NCBI RefSeq assembly: GCF_024701375.2
Contig: NZ_CP113910.1
Location: 2,666,001-2,730,000 of the forward strand
Direction: 5' to 3'
DNA length: 64,000 bases
From: Streptomyces sp. KMM 9044
Lineage (GTDB): Bacteria > Actinomycetota > Actinomycetes > Streptomycetales > Streptomycetaceae
The position numbers and the translations under genes were made by a program. The notes beneath the pieces are model-generated. The model was given only the letters and a program-made list of their open reading frames with translations, was not told the origin of the DNA and did not search any database. Shown here piece by piece: positions 52,050 to 60,637 of the stretch (positions are counted from its first letter, which is position 1; each line of letters begins with the position of its first letter).

Positions 52050-53207
52050 TCACTCTTCCGAGGTGACAGAACGGCTGGTGGAGGCGGCCCGACGGAACAG
52101 CCATTCGGATTTCAGCTCGGCGTAACCGGGCTTGATGACGTCATTGATCATGGCGAGTCGTTCGTCGAAAGGAATGAATGCCGATTTCATCGCATTGACG
52201 GAGAACCACTGCATGTCGTCGAGCGTGTAGCCGAACGCGTCGACCAGGTGCTCGAATTCCTGGCTCATGCTCGTGTGCGACATGAGCCTGTTGTCGGTGT
52301 TCACCGTGGCACGGAAATGCAGCCGGCGCAGCAGGCCGATGGGGTGCTCGGCGTACGAGGCCGCCGCCCCGGTCTGCAGGTTGGAGCTGGGGCACAGCTC
52401 CAACGGGATGCGCTTGTCCCGGACGTAGGAGGCGAGCCGGCCGAGCTCGACCGTGCCGTCGTCGCGCACCTGGATGTCGTCGATGATGCGCACCCCGTGC
52501 CCGAGCCGGTCGGCACCGCACCACTGCAGGGCCTGCCAGATGGACGGGAGCCCGAAGGCCTCTCCGGCGTGGATCGTGAAGTGGTTGTTCTCGCGCTTGA
52601 GGTACTCGAAGGCGTCGAGGTGCCGGGTGGGAGGGTAACCGGCCTCGGCGCCCGCGATGTCGAAGCCGACGACACCCAGGTCCCGGTAGCGGTTGGCGAG
52701 TTCGGCGATCTCCAGGGAGCGGGCCGCGTGCCGCATGGCGGTGAGCAGTGCGCCGACGCGGATGCGTCGGCCGTCCTGCCGGGCCCGCCGTTCCCCCTGC
52801 CGGAAGCCCTCGTTGACCGCTTCGACGACCTCCTCGAGGGTCAGCCCGCCCTCGAGGTGCTGCTCGGGCGCGTAGCGCACCTCGGCGTAGACGACACCGT
52901 CCGCCGCCAGGTCCTCGGCGCACTCGGCGGCCACCCGCACCAGGGCGTCCCGGGTCTGCATGACGCCGACGGTGTGCGAGAACGTCTCCAGGTACCGCTC
53001 CAGGGAACCGGAGTCGGCGGCCTCCCGGAACCAGAGGCCGAGCCTGTCCGGGTCGGTCTCGGGGAGTTGGGTGCAACCGCCCTCGCGGGCCAGGTCGACG
53101 ACGGTGCCGGGGCGCAGACCGCCGTCGAGATGGTCGTGCAGCAGAACCTTGGGCGCCCGACGGATCTGGCCCGCGGCCGGGGTGTTCACAGTGCTCTGGC
53201 TCGTCAT
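52050..53207 (-). CDS. add: adenosine deaminase
   Basis: The protein has 385 residues from the ATG at 53207. Zinc and catalytic motifs are [12 protein letters not shown], the [12 protein letters not shown] region, the substrate glutamate in [10 protein letters not shown], the LGHGVRI histidine loop and [13 protein letters not shown], all as in active adenosine deaminases (adenosine to inosine). Inosine would then be split by the purine nucleoside phosphorylase at 7477. The operator CTACGCGCGTAG lies 17 bases upstream of the ATG, together with a -10-like TAGAGT, so the mRNA leader is very short. Confidence 0.95.
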   Translation of the reverse strand: MTSQSTVNTPAAGQIRRAPKVLLHDHLDGGLRPGTVVDLAREGGCTQLPETDPDRLGLWFREAADSGSLERYLETFSHTVGVMQTRDALVRVAAECAEDLAADGVVYAEVRYAPEQHLEGGLTLEEVVEAVNEGFRQGERRARQDGRRIRVGALLTAMRHAARSLEIAELANRYRDLGVVGFDIAGAEAGYPPTRHLDAFEYLKRENNHFTIHAGEAFGLPSIWQALQWCGADRLGHGVRIIDDIQVRDDGTVELGRLASYVRDKRIPLELCPSSNLQTGAAASYAEHPIGLLRRLHFRATVNTDNRLMSHTSMSQEFEHLVDAFGYTLDDMQWFSVNAMKSAFIPFDERLAMINDVIKPGYAELKSEWLFRRAASTSRSVTSEE

Positions 53208-53223
53208 CTCGGCACTCTAACGC

Positions 53224-53235
53224 CTACGCGCGTAG
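53224..53235. promoter_or_regulatory. CTACGCGCGTAG operator, copy 3 (add)
   Basis: This is the same 12-bp palindrome as upstream of the PNP and deoC genes. Read on the minus strand it is followed after four bases by TAGAGT, the likely -10, so a bound repressor would cover the core promoter. Confidence 0.75.
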
Positions 53236-53320
53236 ATCGCCCGGCGTGCGCATCTGCCGATACCCAACAGTGACCGCACGGAAGGGGCCCGTACACCGTT
53301 GCTTCTGACACTGTTCTGCC

Positions 53321-54082
53321 ATGGCACAGCAAGCGACGTCGGCTCGCGGGGCACGGCTGGGGAGGGCGCTCGGCCCCGAGGCGAAGACGGTGAGCGGCGT
53401 GGTGCTGCTGCTCCCCGGCGGCGATCCGGTCTCCGGCCGCAGACCGTCCCCCCTGGTGGCGACCGCCTCCGTGCGCGCGCTGGGACGCCGTCTCAGCCGC
53501 GCGGGCCGGGCCGAGCAACTCGCCGTCCATGTCGTCCACTACCGCTACCGGGGCTGGAACGGCAGCGAGGCGCGTCTCGCGCGGGACGCCACCTGGGCCG
53601 CCGACGAGGCCGTGCGGCGCTACGGGGACGTTCCCGTGTGCCTGGCCGGCCTCGGCATGGGCGGCAGGGCGGCCCTGCGCGCGGGCGGCCACGAGGCCGT
53701 CGGCTCCGTGCTGGCGCTGGCCCCCTGGCTGCCCGAGGAGGATGTGGCCGCACCACCCGAACCGGTGAAACAACTGGCCGGACGGCAGGTACTGATCGTC
53801 CACGGCACGCACGACCTGCGGACCGACCCCGAGCTGTCCTTCCGGCTGGCGGCGCGGGCGAAGAAGGCGAACCGGGACGTGTGCCGCTTCGAAGTACACG
53901 CCGACGGGCACGGGTTGCACCAGTACCGGGATGAAGTACTGGCGCTGTGCGAGGACTTCGTGATGGGAACGCTGTTCGGGCGGGCGCTGTCGCGTCCGGT
54001 GCGGGACGCGCTGGCGGCGCCTCCGCCCCTGGGACTGCGGATGCCGCTGGCCTCGGGGTTCGGTACGTCGTTACGGCGGTAG
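53321..54082 (+). CDS. alpha/beta-hydrolase
   Basis: A 253-residue protein starts MAQQATSARGARLGRALGPE. The hydrolase fold is visible: VVLLLPGGDPVSGRR, the LAVHVVHYRYRGWNGSEARL strand, the elbow VCLAGLGMGGRAALRAG (Gly in place of the nucleophilic Ser: GLGMGG rather than GxSxG), IVHGTHDLRTDPELSF and the DGHGLHQYRDEV histidine. The altered elbow makes activity uncertain. The gene is divergent from add and may share its promoter region. Confidence 0.82.
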   Translation: MAQQATSARGARLGRALGPEAKTVSGVVLLLPGGDPVSGRRPSPLVATASVRALGRRLSRAGRAEQLAVHVVHYRYRGWNGSEARLARDATWAADEAVRRYGDVPVCLAGLGMGGRAALRAGGHEAVGSVLALAPWLPEEDVAAPPEPVKQLAGRQVLIVHGTHDLRTDPELSFRLAARAKKANRDVCRFEVHADGHGLHQYRDEVLALCEDFVMGTLFGRALSRPVRDALAAPPPLGLRMPLASGFGTSLRR

Positions 54083-54088
54083 GCGGCC

Positions 54089-54128
54089 TCGGCCGTACGC
54101 ACCGGTATTCGGCCGTACGCACCGGTAT
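54089..54128. repeat. two tandem copies of a 20-bp unit
   Basis: TCGGCCGTACGCACCGGTAT is repeated exactly twice, six bases after the hydrolase stop. It lies between converging genes and may reflect recent slippage. Confidence 0.92.
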
Positions 54129-54195
54129 GACGAGTGCCGGGCGTCGAGTGGTAGGCGGCAGACGCCGGGCGCCGAGCGGCAGGCGGCGGGGGCGG

Positions 54196-55149
54196 TCAGT
54201 CCGGGAGCAGGCGGCCGCGCCGCGACAGCAGGAACTTCTTGAACGCCGACACCGGCAGGGTGTCCGGCCGCCCCGCCAGCCAGGCGACGCCGATCTCACG
54301 GGCCGCCCGCGGCGAGGTGACGGTCAGTTCCACCACACCGGGGCGGGGCACGGCCGGCGGGGGCAGCAGGGCGACGCCGAGCCCGGCCGCGACCAGGCCC
54401 CTCAGGGTCTCCGCCTCCTCGCCCTCGAAGGCGACCCGGGGCCGGAACCCGGCCTGGGCGCAGAGGTCGTCGGTGATGCGGCGCAGGCCGTAACCGGCCT
54501 CCAGGGTCACGAAGTTCTCGTCGGCGGCCTCGTCGAGGCGGATCCGGCGGCGGCCGGCGAGCCGGTGGTCGGCGGGGATGACCAGGCGCAGCTTCTGCTC
54601 GTCCAGGCGGCGGGCGACGAGGTCGGGGGCGTCCGGGACCGGGGAGGTCAGGCACAGGTCGAGCTCGCCCGCGCGGAGGCCTTCCAGCATGGCCTCGCCG
54701 TAGTTCTGGACGAGGCTGAAGCGGATGCGCGGGTGATCGGCGCGGAAGGCGTGCAGCAGGCCGGGCACGGTCTCGGCGCCCATGGTGTGCAGGAACCCGA
54801 AGGCGACCTTGCCGGTGGCCGGGTCGGCGTCGGCACGGACCTCGTCGGCGCCCCGCCCGATCTCGGCGAGGGCCCGTTCCACGGAGGCGAGGAAGGTACG
54901 GCCGGCGGGGGTGAGGGAGAGGGCCCGGCCGTGACGGGCGAACAGGTCGACGCCCAGGTCCTGTTCGAGGCGGACGACGGACCGGGAGAGCGTGGACTGC
55001 GGCACCTGCAGTTCCTGGGCGGCACGGGTGACATGCTCCGTGCGGGCGACGCCGGCGAAGTGGACGAGGCGCGGCGCGAGCAGCGCGACGATGTCTTCTG
55101 TGTCACTGGACGGTGGCAGTCGACCCGATGACCTCTGCTGATGCTGCAT
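54196..55149 (-). CDS. LysR-family transcriptional regulator
   Basis: The protein has 317 residues from the ATG at 55149 (MQHQQRSSGRLPPSSDTEDI). An N-terminal extension of about 20 residues precedes the winged HTH (VTRAAQELQVPQSTLSRSVV, LEQDLGVDLFARHGRALSLT). A LysR substrate-binding domain follows. The frame stays open far upstream into the divergent transporter gene, but that is antisense shadow. LysR proteins usually control the divergent neighbour, here an MFS transporter 64 bases away, with a TCCA-N5-TGGA inverted repeat in the gap. Confidence 0.9.
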   Translation of the reverse strand: MQHQQRSSGRLPPSSDTEDIVALLAPRLVHFAGVARTEHVTRAAQELQVPQSTLSRSVVRLEQDLGVDLFARHGRALSLTPAGRTFLASVERALAEIGRGADEVRADADPATGKVAFGFLHTMGAETVPGLLHAFRADHPRIRFSLVQNYGEAMLEGLRAGELDLCLTSPVPDAPDLVARRLDEQKLRLVIPADHRLAGRRRIRLDEAADENFVTLEAGYGLRRITDDLCAQAGFRPRVAFEGEEAETLRGLVAAGLGVALLPPPAVPRPGVVELTVTSPRAAREIGVAWLAGRPDTLPVSAFKKFLLSRRGRLLPD

Positions 55150-55170
55150 GGGAACGATTATGACGATTCC

Positions 55171-55183
55171 ATGCATTGGACGG
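55171..55183. promoter_or_regulatory. candidate LysR site between regulator and MFS gene
   Basis: In the 63-bp divergent gap, TCCA-TGCAT-TGGA forms a short inverted repeat of the T-N11-A type bound by LysR proteins. Exact limits are approximate. Confidence 0.5.
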
Positions 55184-55212
55184 ATGAGTGGGGCCGTTCG
55201 TAGATTCGCGGC

Positions 55213-56652
55213 ATGTCTCCCGCCGGTACCGGGGCGTCCACCACCGTGGACGCCCGCACCTTCGTCATATCCGCCGTCTCTCCCCCCGTCCTCCCCTCCT
55301 CCCCGCCCCCGAGCCCGCCGGCCGCTCCGGTTGCTCCGGTTGCTCCGGGCACGCCGGGCACGCCGGGTGGTGCCGACGCGCGTCTGTCCCCGGGCGGCCC
55401 CGGTTTCCGCCGGATGAGCTTCGCCCTGTTCCTGGCGGGTGTGGCGGCTTTCGCGCTGCTGTACTCCACGCAGGCCCTGCTGCCGCTGGTCTCCGGCGAC
55501 CTCGGGGTGAGCGCGGGCGAGGCGAGCTGGACGGTGGCGGCGGCCACCGGTGGTCTCGCGGTGTTCGTGCTGCCGATGAGCGCGCTCTCGGAGCGGTACG
55601 GGCGCCGTACGGTCATGACGGCCTCGCTGGCCGTCGCGGTGACCGTCGGCCTGCTGGTCCCCTTCGCCCCGTCGCTGGGCTCCCTGGTGGCACTGCGGGC
55701 GCTCCAGGGGGCGGCCCTGGCCGGGGTGCCCGCGTCCGCGACCGCGTATCTGGCGGAGGAGGTCCGGCCGAAGGCCCTGGTGACCGCGATCGGACTGTTC
55801 GTCGCGGGCAACAGCGTCGGCGGGATGAGCGGCCGGGTCATCGCCGGCTGGGTGGCCCAGGAGTGGGGCTGGCGGATCGCCGTCGGTGTGATCGGGGTGC
55901 TCTCGGTGGTGTGCGCGGTGGCGTTCCGGCTGCTGCTGCCGGCGCCGAAGCACTTCCGTCCGGGCTCGCTGCGCCCACGCGTCCTGCTCGGCACGGTCCG
56001 CGGCCATCTCGCGAACCCGCTGCTGCGGCGCCTGTACGCCATCGGCGCCCTGTTCATGACCGTGTTCGGCGGGGTCTACACCGTGATCGGCTACCGGCTG
56101 GCCGAGGCGCCCTTCTCCCTCCCCCAGGGCATCGTCGGCTCGATCTTCCTGGTGTACCTGGTCGGCACGGTGGCGGCGTCGGCGGCGGGCCGGCTGGCGG
56201 GCCGGCTCGGCCGCCGGGGCGCACTGTACGCGGCGGGCGGCACCACGGCGGCGGGTCTGCTGCTGTCCCTGGCCGGCTCCCTGCCCCTGATCCTGCTGGG
56301 CCTGGTGCTGATCACCGGCGGTTTCTTCGCGGGTCACGCGGTCGCGTCCGCGGCGGTCGGGCGGACGGCCACCCAGGGCCGCGCCCAGGCGTCGGCGCTG
56401 TACCAGTCCGCCTACTACGTCGGCTCCAGCGCGGGCAGCACGGCCGGTGCGCTCGCCTTCCACTCGGGCGGCTGGTCCGGGACGGTGGGGGTCGGCCTGG
56501 TGGCGGTGGCCGGCGTCGTGGCCATCACGGTGCTGGGCACCCGCGCGGCCCGGGTGGAGCGGCGCCGGCCCGCCCCTGCGCCGGGCGGGCCCGACGGGCC
56601 CGACGGGCCCGACGGGTTCGGAGCGGTTCCGCGGGCCGGTGGGCGGACGTAG
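55213..56652 (+). CDS. MFS transporter
   Basis: A 479-residue protein begins MSPAGTGASTTVDARTFVIS, with a 75-residue Pro/Ala-rich N-terminal segment before TM1 (MSFALFLAGVAAFALLYSTQ). The MFS motif between TM2 and TM3 reads ALSERYGRRTVMTASL, and twelve hydrophobic segments can be traced to GVGLVAVAGVVAITVL. A repeated GPDGPDGPD tract ends the protein. It resembles the YnfM/inner-membrane transport (CynX-like) subfamily; the substrate is unknown. The divergent LysR gene is its likely regulator. Confidence 0.9.
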   Translation: MSPAGTGASTTVDARTFVISAVSPPVLPSSPPPSPPAAPVAPVAPGTPGTPGGADARLSPGGPGFRRMSFALFLAGVAAFALLYSTQALLPLVSGDLGVSAGEASWTVAAATGGLAVFVLPMSALSERYGRRTVMTASLAVAVTVGLLVPFAPSLGSLVALRALQGAALAGVPASATAYLAEEVRPKALVTAIGLFVAGNSVGGMSGRVIAGWVAQEWGWRIAVGVIGVLSVVCAVAFRLLLPAPKHFRPGSLRPRVLLGTVRGHLANPLLRRLYAIGALFMTVFGGVYTVIGYRLAEAPFSLPQGIVGSIFLVYLVGTVAASAAGRLAGRLGRRGALYAAGGTTAAGLLLSLAGSLPLILLGLVLITGGFFAGHAVASAAVGRTATQGRAQASALYQSAYYVGSSAGSTAGALAFHSGGWSGTVGVGLVAVAGVVAITVLGTRAARVERRRPAPAPGGPDGPDGPDGFGAVPRAGGRT

Positions 56653-56705
56653 CGGTTCCCCACCGGACCCGCCCCCGCCTGCACGTTCGTCGTCTCGGGG
56701 GGTCG

Positions 56706-56728
56706 TTGTCAGTGGGCTGCGGTAGCTT
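56706..56728 (+). promoter_or_regulatory. RecA-NDp/PafBC-type promoter of the ECF sigma gene
   Basis: TTGTCAGTGG-N7-TAGCTT has the same layout as the element at 26593-26615 and fits the DNA-damage promoter consensus TTGTCAGTGG-N7-TAGnnT. The -10 lies 55 bases before the sigma-gene ATG. Confidence 0.65.
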
Positions 56729-56783
56729 CCGAAGTGCTGGGTGCGAAGGCGCGCCACAGACAAGCCGCAGGGGTGGACGGACG

Positions 56784-58049
56784 ATGACGAACGGCACGGC
56801 GACGACGACCGGTCTCGACTCCAGGCTCGAGGCACACCGCGTCGAGCTGACCGGGTACTGCTACCGCATGCTCGGCTCCTCCTTCGACGCGGAGGACGCG
56901 GTGCAGGACACGATGGTCCGTGCCTGGCGCAGCTTCGACAGGTTCGAAGGCCGCTCCAGTCTGCGTTCCTGGCTGTACCGCATCGCGACCAACGTCTGCC
57001 TGGACATGCTGACGGCGGGCAACAAACGGGCCCGCCCGATGGACCTGACGGAGTCGATGCCACTGGCCCGCGCGGCTCTCTCGCCCCGGCCGGACCACAC
57101 CTGGCTGGAGCCGATGCCGGATTCCCGGATGCTGCCCGAGACCGCCGACCCGGCGGAGGCGGCGGTCGCCAAGGAGTCCGTGCGGCTCGCCTTCATGGCC
57201 GCCCTCCAGCAGCTGCCGCCCAAGCAGCGGGCGGTGCTGGTGCTGCGCGAGGTGCTGGCCTGGAGGGCGAGCGAGGTGGCCGAGCTGCTCAACACCTCGG
57301 TCGCGTCCGTCAACAGCGCGCTGCAGCGGGCGCGGGCGACGCTCGCGGAGGGCCGGCAGCCGGGCGCCGAGGCGTCCGTCTCGGACCCGTTGGACGAAAA
57401 GCAGCAGAGGCTCCTGGAGCGCTATGTGGCGGCGTTCGAGGGGTACGACATGCCGGCGCTGACGGCGCTGCTGCACGAGGAGGCCATCATGACGATGCCG
57501 CCGTTCGACCTGTGGCTGACCGGCACCGGCGACATCACGGGCTTCATGACGACGCTGGGCGCCGCCTGTGCGGGCTCACGGCTGCTGCCGGTCCGGGTGA
57601 ACGGCCTGCCCGGGTTCGCCCAGTACAAGCCGGACCCGGAGGCCGGCGGGTTCATTCCGTGGGCGGTCCAGGTGCTGGAGATCTCGGGCGGCCGGATCAC
57701 CGGGTTCCACTGCTTCCTCGACACCCGGCGCTGGTTCCCGCTCTTCGGGCTGCCCCTCCACCTCGAAGCCGAGGCCGACGAGGTCGAGCAGGGAGCACAG
57801 GGCGGGGTCGGGGTCGCGCAACCGTATCCGGCCGCCGGTCCGGCGGGCCAGGAGCTGGAGGCGCGCCAGCAGGTTCACGGCGGCGAGCCCCGGCGGCCCC
57901 AGCCCTCCCACGTCGCAGACGACCACCCCGCCGGCCCCGCCGCGGTCCAGGAGTGCCCGCAGCGCGTCGCTCGGCCCGCTCACCCCGTCAAGGGTGACGG
58001 GGCCGCGCAGGACGAGTACAGGGGGTGTCGTGGCATCCACGAGCGGTAG
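56784..58049 (+). CDS. ECF sigma factor with SnoaL-like C-terminal domain
   Basis: The protein has 421 residues from the ATG at 56784 (MTNGTATTTGLDSRLEAHRV). Region 2 is YCYRMLGSSFDAEDAVQDTM then WLYRIATNVCLDML; region 4 is QLPPKQRAVLVLREVLAWRA and LLNTSVASVNSALQRARATL. Residues about 205-325 form a SnoaL/NTF2-like domain (LLERYVAAFEGYDMPALTAL to FHCFLDTRRWFPLFGLP), as in the SigG/SigJ type of large ECF factors. The last 95 residues, after FGLPLHLEAE, are only the antisense of the STAS gene and may not be conserved. A RecA-NDp-like promoter suggests DNA-damage control. Confidence 0.87.
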   Translation: MTNGTATTTGLDSRLEAHRVELTGYCYRMLGSSFDAEDAVQDTMVRAWRSFDRFEGRSSLRSWLYRIATNVCLDMLTAGNKRARPMDLTESMPLARAALSPRPDHTWLEPMPDSRMLPETADPAEAAVAKESVRLAFMAALQQLPPKQRAVLVLREVLAWRASEVAELLNTSVASVNSALQRARATLAEGRQPGAEASVSDPLDEKQQRLLERYVAAFEGYDMPALTALLHEEAIMTMPPFDLWLTGTGDITGFMTTLGAACAGSRLLPVRVNGLPGFAQYKPDPEAGGFIPWAVQVLEISGGRITGFHCFLDTRRWFPLFGLPLHLEAEADEVEQGAQGGVGVAQPYPAAGPAGQELEARQQVHGGEPRRPQPSHVADDHPAGPAAVQECPQRVARPAHPVKGDGAAQDEYRGCRGIHER

Positions 58050-58073
58050 ACCGGACGGAGGCGCGTAACTCAT
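57576..58073 (-). CDS. STAS-domain protein
   Basis: A 165-residue frame starts MSYAPPSGLPLVDATTPPVL. The STAS core is clear: VLVLRGPVTLDGVSGPSDAL, VVVCDVGGLGPPGLAAVNLL and LARRTGGRIRLRDPDPALCS then LLDLVGLGF. The Ser/Thr phosphorylation position common in SpoIIAA-like proteins is replaced (GPPGLAAV). The domain ends near 57780; the remaining 65 residues are antisense of the sigma gene. It overlaps that gene by 474 bases. The start region is duplicated in inverted orientation at 58094-58114. Confidence 0.75.
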   Translation of the reverse strand: MSYAPPSGLPLVDATTPPVLVLRGPVTLDGVSGPSDALRALLDRGGAGGVVVCDVGGLGPPGLAAVNLLARLQLLARRTGGRIRLRDPDPALCSLLDLVGLGFEVEGQPEEREPAPGVEEAVEPGDPAARDLQHLDRPRNEPAGLRVRLVLGEPGQAVHPDRQQP

Positions 58074-58114
58074 CGCGGTGGCTCCTCGTGGGACACCGCG
58101 ATGAGTTACGCGCC
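58060..58114. repeat. perfect 21-bp inverted repeat spanning the STAS start codon
   Basis: The arms 58060-58080 and 58094-58114 (left arm GGCGCGTAACTCATCGCGGT plus G) are fully complementary around a 13-base loop. The left arm contains the ATG of the STAS gene, so the right arm repeats the first codons ATGAGTTACGCG on the plus strand. Confidence 0.92.
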
Positions 58115-58254
58115 CTTTCCCCTGATGCCGCGCAGTGGAGATCACATTGACCCGGGCACGACCCGCCCCCGAGGGTTGCCTGTATGCGCCACAGATCCTC
58201 CCCGCCCGCGGTCCCCGGCACTCGCCGTGCTCGCCACCCCGGCGAGGAGCCGTC

Positions 58255-59175
58255 GTGCAGGGGGTGCTGAGCGGCTTCTTGGTGATCGCGGTCGTCATCG
58301 GCGCCGGCTACCTGATCGGCCGCCGGGGGTATCTCGGCCGGCAGGGCCACGAGGTGCTGACGAAGCTCGCGTTCCACGTGGCGTCCCCGGCGCTGCTGTT
58401 CACGATCCTCGCCGAGGCCGACCTGTCGCTGGTCTTCTCCGGCCGGCTCCTGGTCACCGCGCTGAGCACGGCCGCGGTGGCCGGCGTCTTCGTGGCGGTG
58501 GGTGCCGCGCGCGGCTGGGGCGTGGGGCGCACCACCATCGGCGCCCTGTGTTCCAGCTACGTCAACTCCGGCAACCTGGGCATCCCGATCGCCGTGTACG
58601 TCCTCGGTGACGCCTCGCTCGTGGCGCCGGTGCTGCTGTTCCAGCTCGTCGGGGTCACACCGGTCGCGCTGACGATCCTGGACCTGGCGACCGCCGGGGA
58701 GAAACAGCCCCTGTGGCGGCGGCTTCTCACACCGCTGCGGAATCCGGTCGCGCTGGGCTCACTGACGGGGGTGGCGGTGTCGGCGAGCGGCATCGGGATT
58801 CCCGGCCCGGTCATGGACCCGCTGACGTTGATCGGCAACATGGCGGTCCCGGCGGTCCTGCTTGCATTCGGCATCTCGCTGCGCGGCAGCTCCCCGCCCC
58901 TGCGGGGCGGGCAACGCGGGGCGGTACTGCTCGCCGTGGCCCTGAAGTCGGTGGGCCAGCCGGCGGTCGCCTGGATACTGGCGGTGACGGTCTTCGGCCT
59001 GCGCGGCGCCCAGTTGCTCGACGTGGTGGTGACGTCGGCGCTCCCGGCAGCGCAGAACATCTTCACCTACGCGAGCCGCTACCGCGTGGGCGAAACCCTG
59101 GCCCGCGAGGCGATCCTGGTGTCGACCCTGCTGTCGGTCCCGGTGCTCGTGGTGGTGGCGGCGCTGCTGGGGTGA
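58255..59175 (+). CDS. AEC-family (auxin efflux carrier-like) transporter
   Basis: The protein has 306 residues from the GTG at 58255, giving an N-terminal membrane helix directly (MQGVLSGFLVIAVVIGAGYL). Ten hydrophobic segments in two five-helix repeats, and the family motifs LCSSYVNSGNLGIPIAVYVL and SALPAAQNIFTYASRY, identify the AEC superfamily. These export or import organic acids or amino-acid-like compounds; the substrate is not predictable. The protein converges with deoA across the terminator at 59230-59259. Confidence 0.9.
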   Translation: MQGVLSGFLVIAVVIGAGYLIGRRGYLGRQGHEVLTKLAFHVASPALLFTILAEADLSLVFSGRLLVTALSTAAVAGVFVAVGAARGWGVGRTTIGALCSSYVNSGNLGIPIAVYVLGDASLVAPVLLFQLVGVTPVALTILDLATAGEKQPLWRRLLTPLRNPVALGSLTGVAVSASGIGIPGPVMDPLTLIGNMAVPAVLLAFGISLRGSSPPLRGGQRGAVLLAVALKSVGQPAVAWILAVTVFGLRGAQLLDVVVTSALPAAQNIFTYASRYRVGETLAREAILVSTLLSVPVLVVVAALLG

Positions 59176-59229
59176 CCCGGTCCCGGGGACTCGCCTGTGC
59201 CGGCGACGGGGCGTCGTCCGGCACGCCGA

Positions 59230-59259
59230 ACGGGGCCGGTGGCGGTCCACCGGCCCCGT
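59230..59259. terminator. terminator between the AEC transporter and deoA
   Basis: Thirteen-base arms (ACGGGGCCGGTGG and complement) pair across a CGGT loop. It serves both converging genes. Confidence 0.87.
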
Positions 59260-59308
59260 CCACCCGAAAAAGCGGTGCCCGGCATCGGCCTCCGGCCGCG
59301 GGCGCAGG

Positions 59309-60592
59309 TCAGGCGATGCGTTCCCGTACCACCGGCGTCGCCGTGAACGGCGTGCCCGGGGCCTCGATGTCGTAGGAGCCGGACACCGCGTCGAGGGCGT
59401 AGTCGAAGCGGTCCGGGGTGTCCGTGTGGAGGGTGAGCAGGGGCTGGCCCGCGGTGACGGTGTCGCCGGGCCTGGCGTGCAGTTCGACGCCCGCGCCCGC
59501 CTGCACCGGGTCCTCCTTGCGGGCACGGCCCGCGCCGAGGCGCCAGGCGGCGACGCCGATGTCGTAGGCGTCCAGGCGGGTCAGGACACCGGAGGCGACC
59601 GCCGTCACCACGTGCTGTTCGCGAGCCGTCGGCAGGGGCGCGTCCGGGTCGCCGCCCTGGGCCGCGATCATGCGACGCCAGACGTCCATCGCGGTGCCGT
59701 CGGCCAGGGCCTTCGCCGGGTCGGCGTCCTTGACGCCGGCGGCGTCGAGCATCTCACGGGCCAGGGCGAGGGTCAGTTCCACGACGTCGGCGGGGCCGCC
59801 GCCCGCCAGGACCTCCACCGACTCGCGGACCTCGAGGGCGTTGCCGGCGGTCAGGCCGAGCGGCGTCGACATGTCGGTGAGCAGGGCGACCGTCCTCACG
59901 CCGTGGCCGGTGCCGAGGCCGACCATCGTGGAGGCGAGTTCGCGGGCGTCGTCCAGCGTCTTCATGAAGGCGCCGCTGCCGACCTTGACGTCCAGGACGA
60001 GCGAGCCGGTGCCCTCGGCGATCTTCTTCGACATGATCGAGGAGGCGATCAGCGGGATCGCCTCGACGGTGCCGGTCACGTCGCGCAGGGCGTAGAGCTT
60101 CTTGTCGGCGGGGGCGAGGCCGTCGCCGGCCGCGCAGATCACGGCGCCGACGCCGTCCAGGACGGACAGCATCTCGTCGTTGGACAGCAGCGCGCGCCAG
60201 CCGGGGATCGACTCCAGCTTGTCCAGGGTGCCTCCGGTGTGGCCGAGGCCCCTGCCGGACAGCTGCGGGACGGCCGCGCCGCAGGCGGCGACCAGCGGGG
60301 CGAGCGGCAGGGTGATCTTGTCGCCGACGCCGCCCGTGGAGTGCTTGTCGGCCGTGGGCCGGGACAGCGAGGAGAAGTCCATGCGCTCGCCGGAGGCGAT
60401 CATCGCCGCGGTCCAGCGGGCGATCTCGCCCCGGTTCATGCCGTTGAGGAGGATCGCCATCGCGAGGGCCGACATCTGCTCGTCGGCGACCTCCCCGCGG
60501 GTGTACGCGTCGATCACCCAGTCGATCTGTTCGTCGCTGAGTTCGCCGCGGTCCCGCTTGGTGCGGATGACGGAGATGACGTCCATGGCCAT
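59309..60592 (-). CDS. deoA: thymidine phosphorylase
   Basis: The protein has 427 residues from the ATG at 60592, which has GGAAGG 10 bases upstream; ATG codons at 60586 and 60601 are alternatives. Signature segments are VISVIRTKRDRGELSDEQID, DKHSTGGVGDKITLPLAPLV, SGRGLGHTGGTLDKLESIPG, IMSKKIAEGTGSLVLDVKVG and a C-terminal barrel-sandwich domain (GAGVELHARPGDTVTAGQPL). It splits thymidine or uridine to base and (deoxy)ribose-1-phosphate. It follows cdd with a 157-base gap containing a hairpin, within the transporter operon. Confidence 0.95.
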   Translation of the reverse strand: MAMDVISVIRTKRDRGELSDEQIDWVIDAYTRGEVADEQMSALAMAILLNGMNRGEIARWTAAMIASGERMDFSSLSRPTADKHSTGGVGDKITLPLAPLVAACGAAVPQLSGRGLGHTGGTLDKLESIPGWRALLSNDEMLSVLDGVGAVICAAGDGLAPADKKLYALRDVTGTVEAIPLIASSIMSKKIAEGTGSLVLDVKVGSGAFMKTLDDARELASTMVGLGTGHGVRTVALLTDMSTPLGLTAGNALEVRESVEVLAGGGPADVVELTLALAREMLDAAGVKDADPAKALADGTAMDVWRRMIAAQGGDPDAPLPTAREQHVVTAVASGVLTRLDAYDIGVAAWRLGAGRARKEDPVQAGAGVELHARPGDTVTAGQPLLTLHTDTPDRFDYALDAVSGSYDIEAPGTPFTATPVVRERIA

Positions 60593-60637
60593 GACTGGCA
60601 TTCCTTCCGGAGTACGAAGGGAGCGGCCCCTCGGGAC

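Noticed and set aside
54196..57063. 955-residue reading frame containing the LysR regulator
   Set aside because: Everything upstream of 55149 is antisense to the MFS transporter and has Arg/Gly/Pro-rich shadow composition.
58101..58610. 169-residue plus-strand frame beginning with the duplicated ATGAGTTACGCG
   Set aside because: Only the first few codons match the STAS gene; the rest overlaps the AEC transporter in another frame and has shadow composition.
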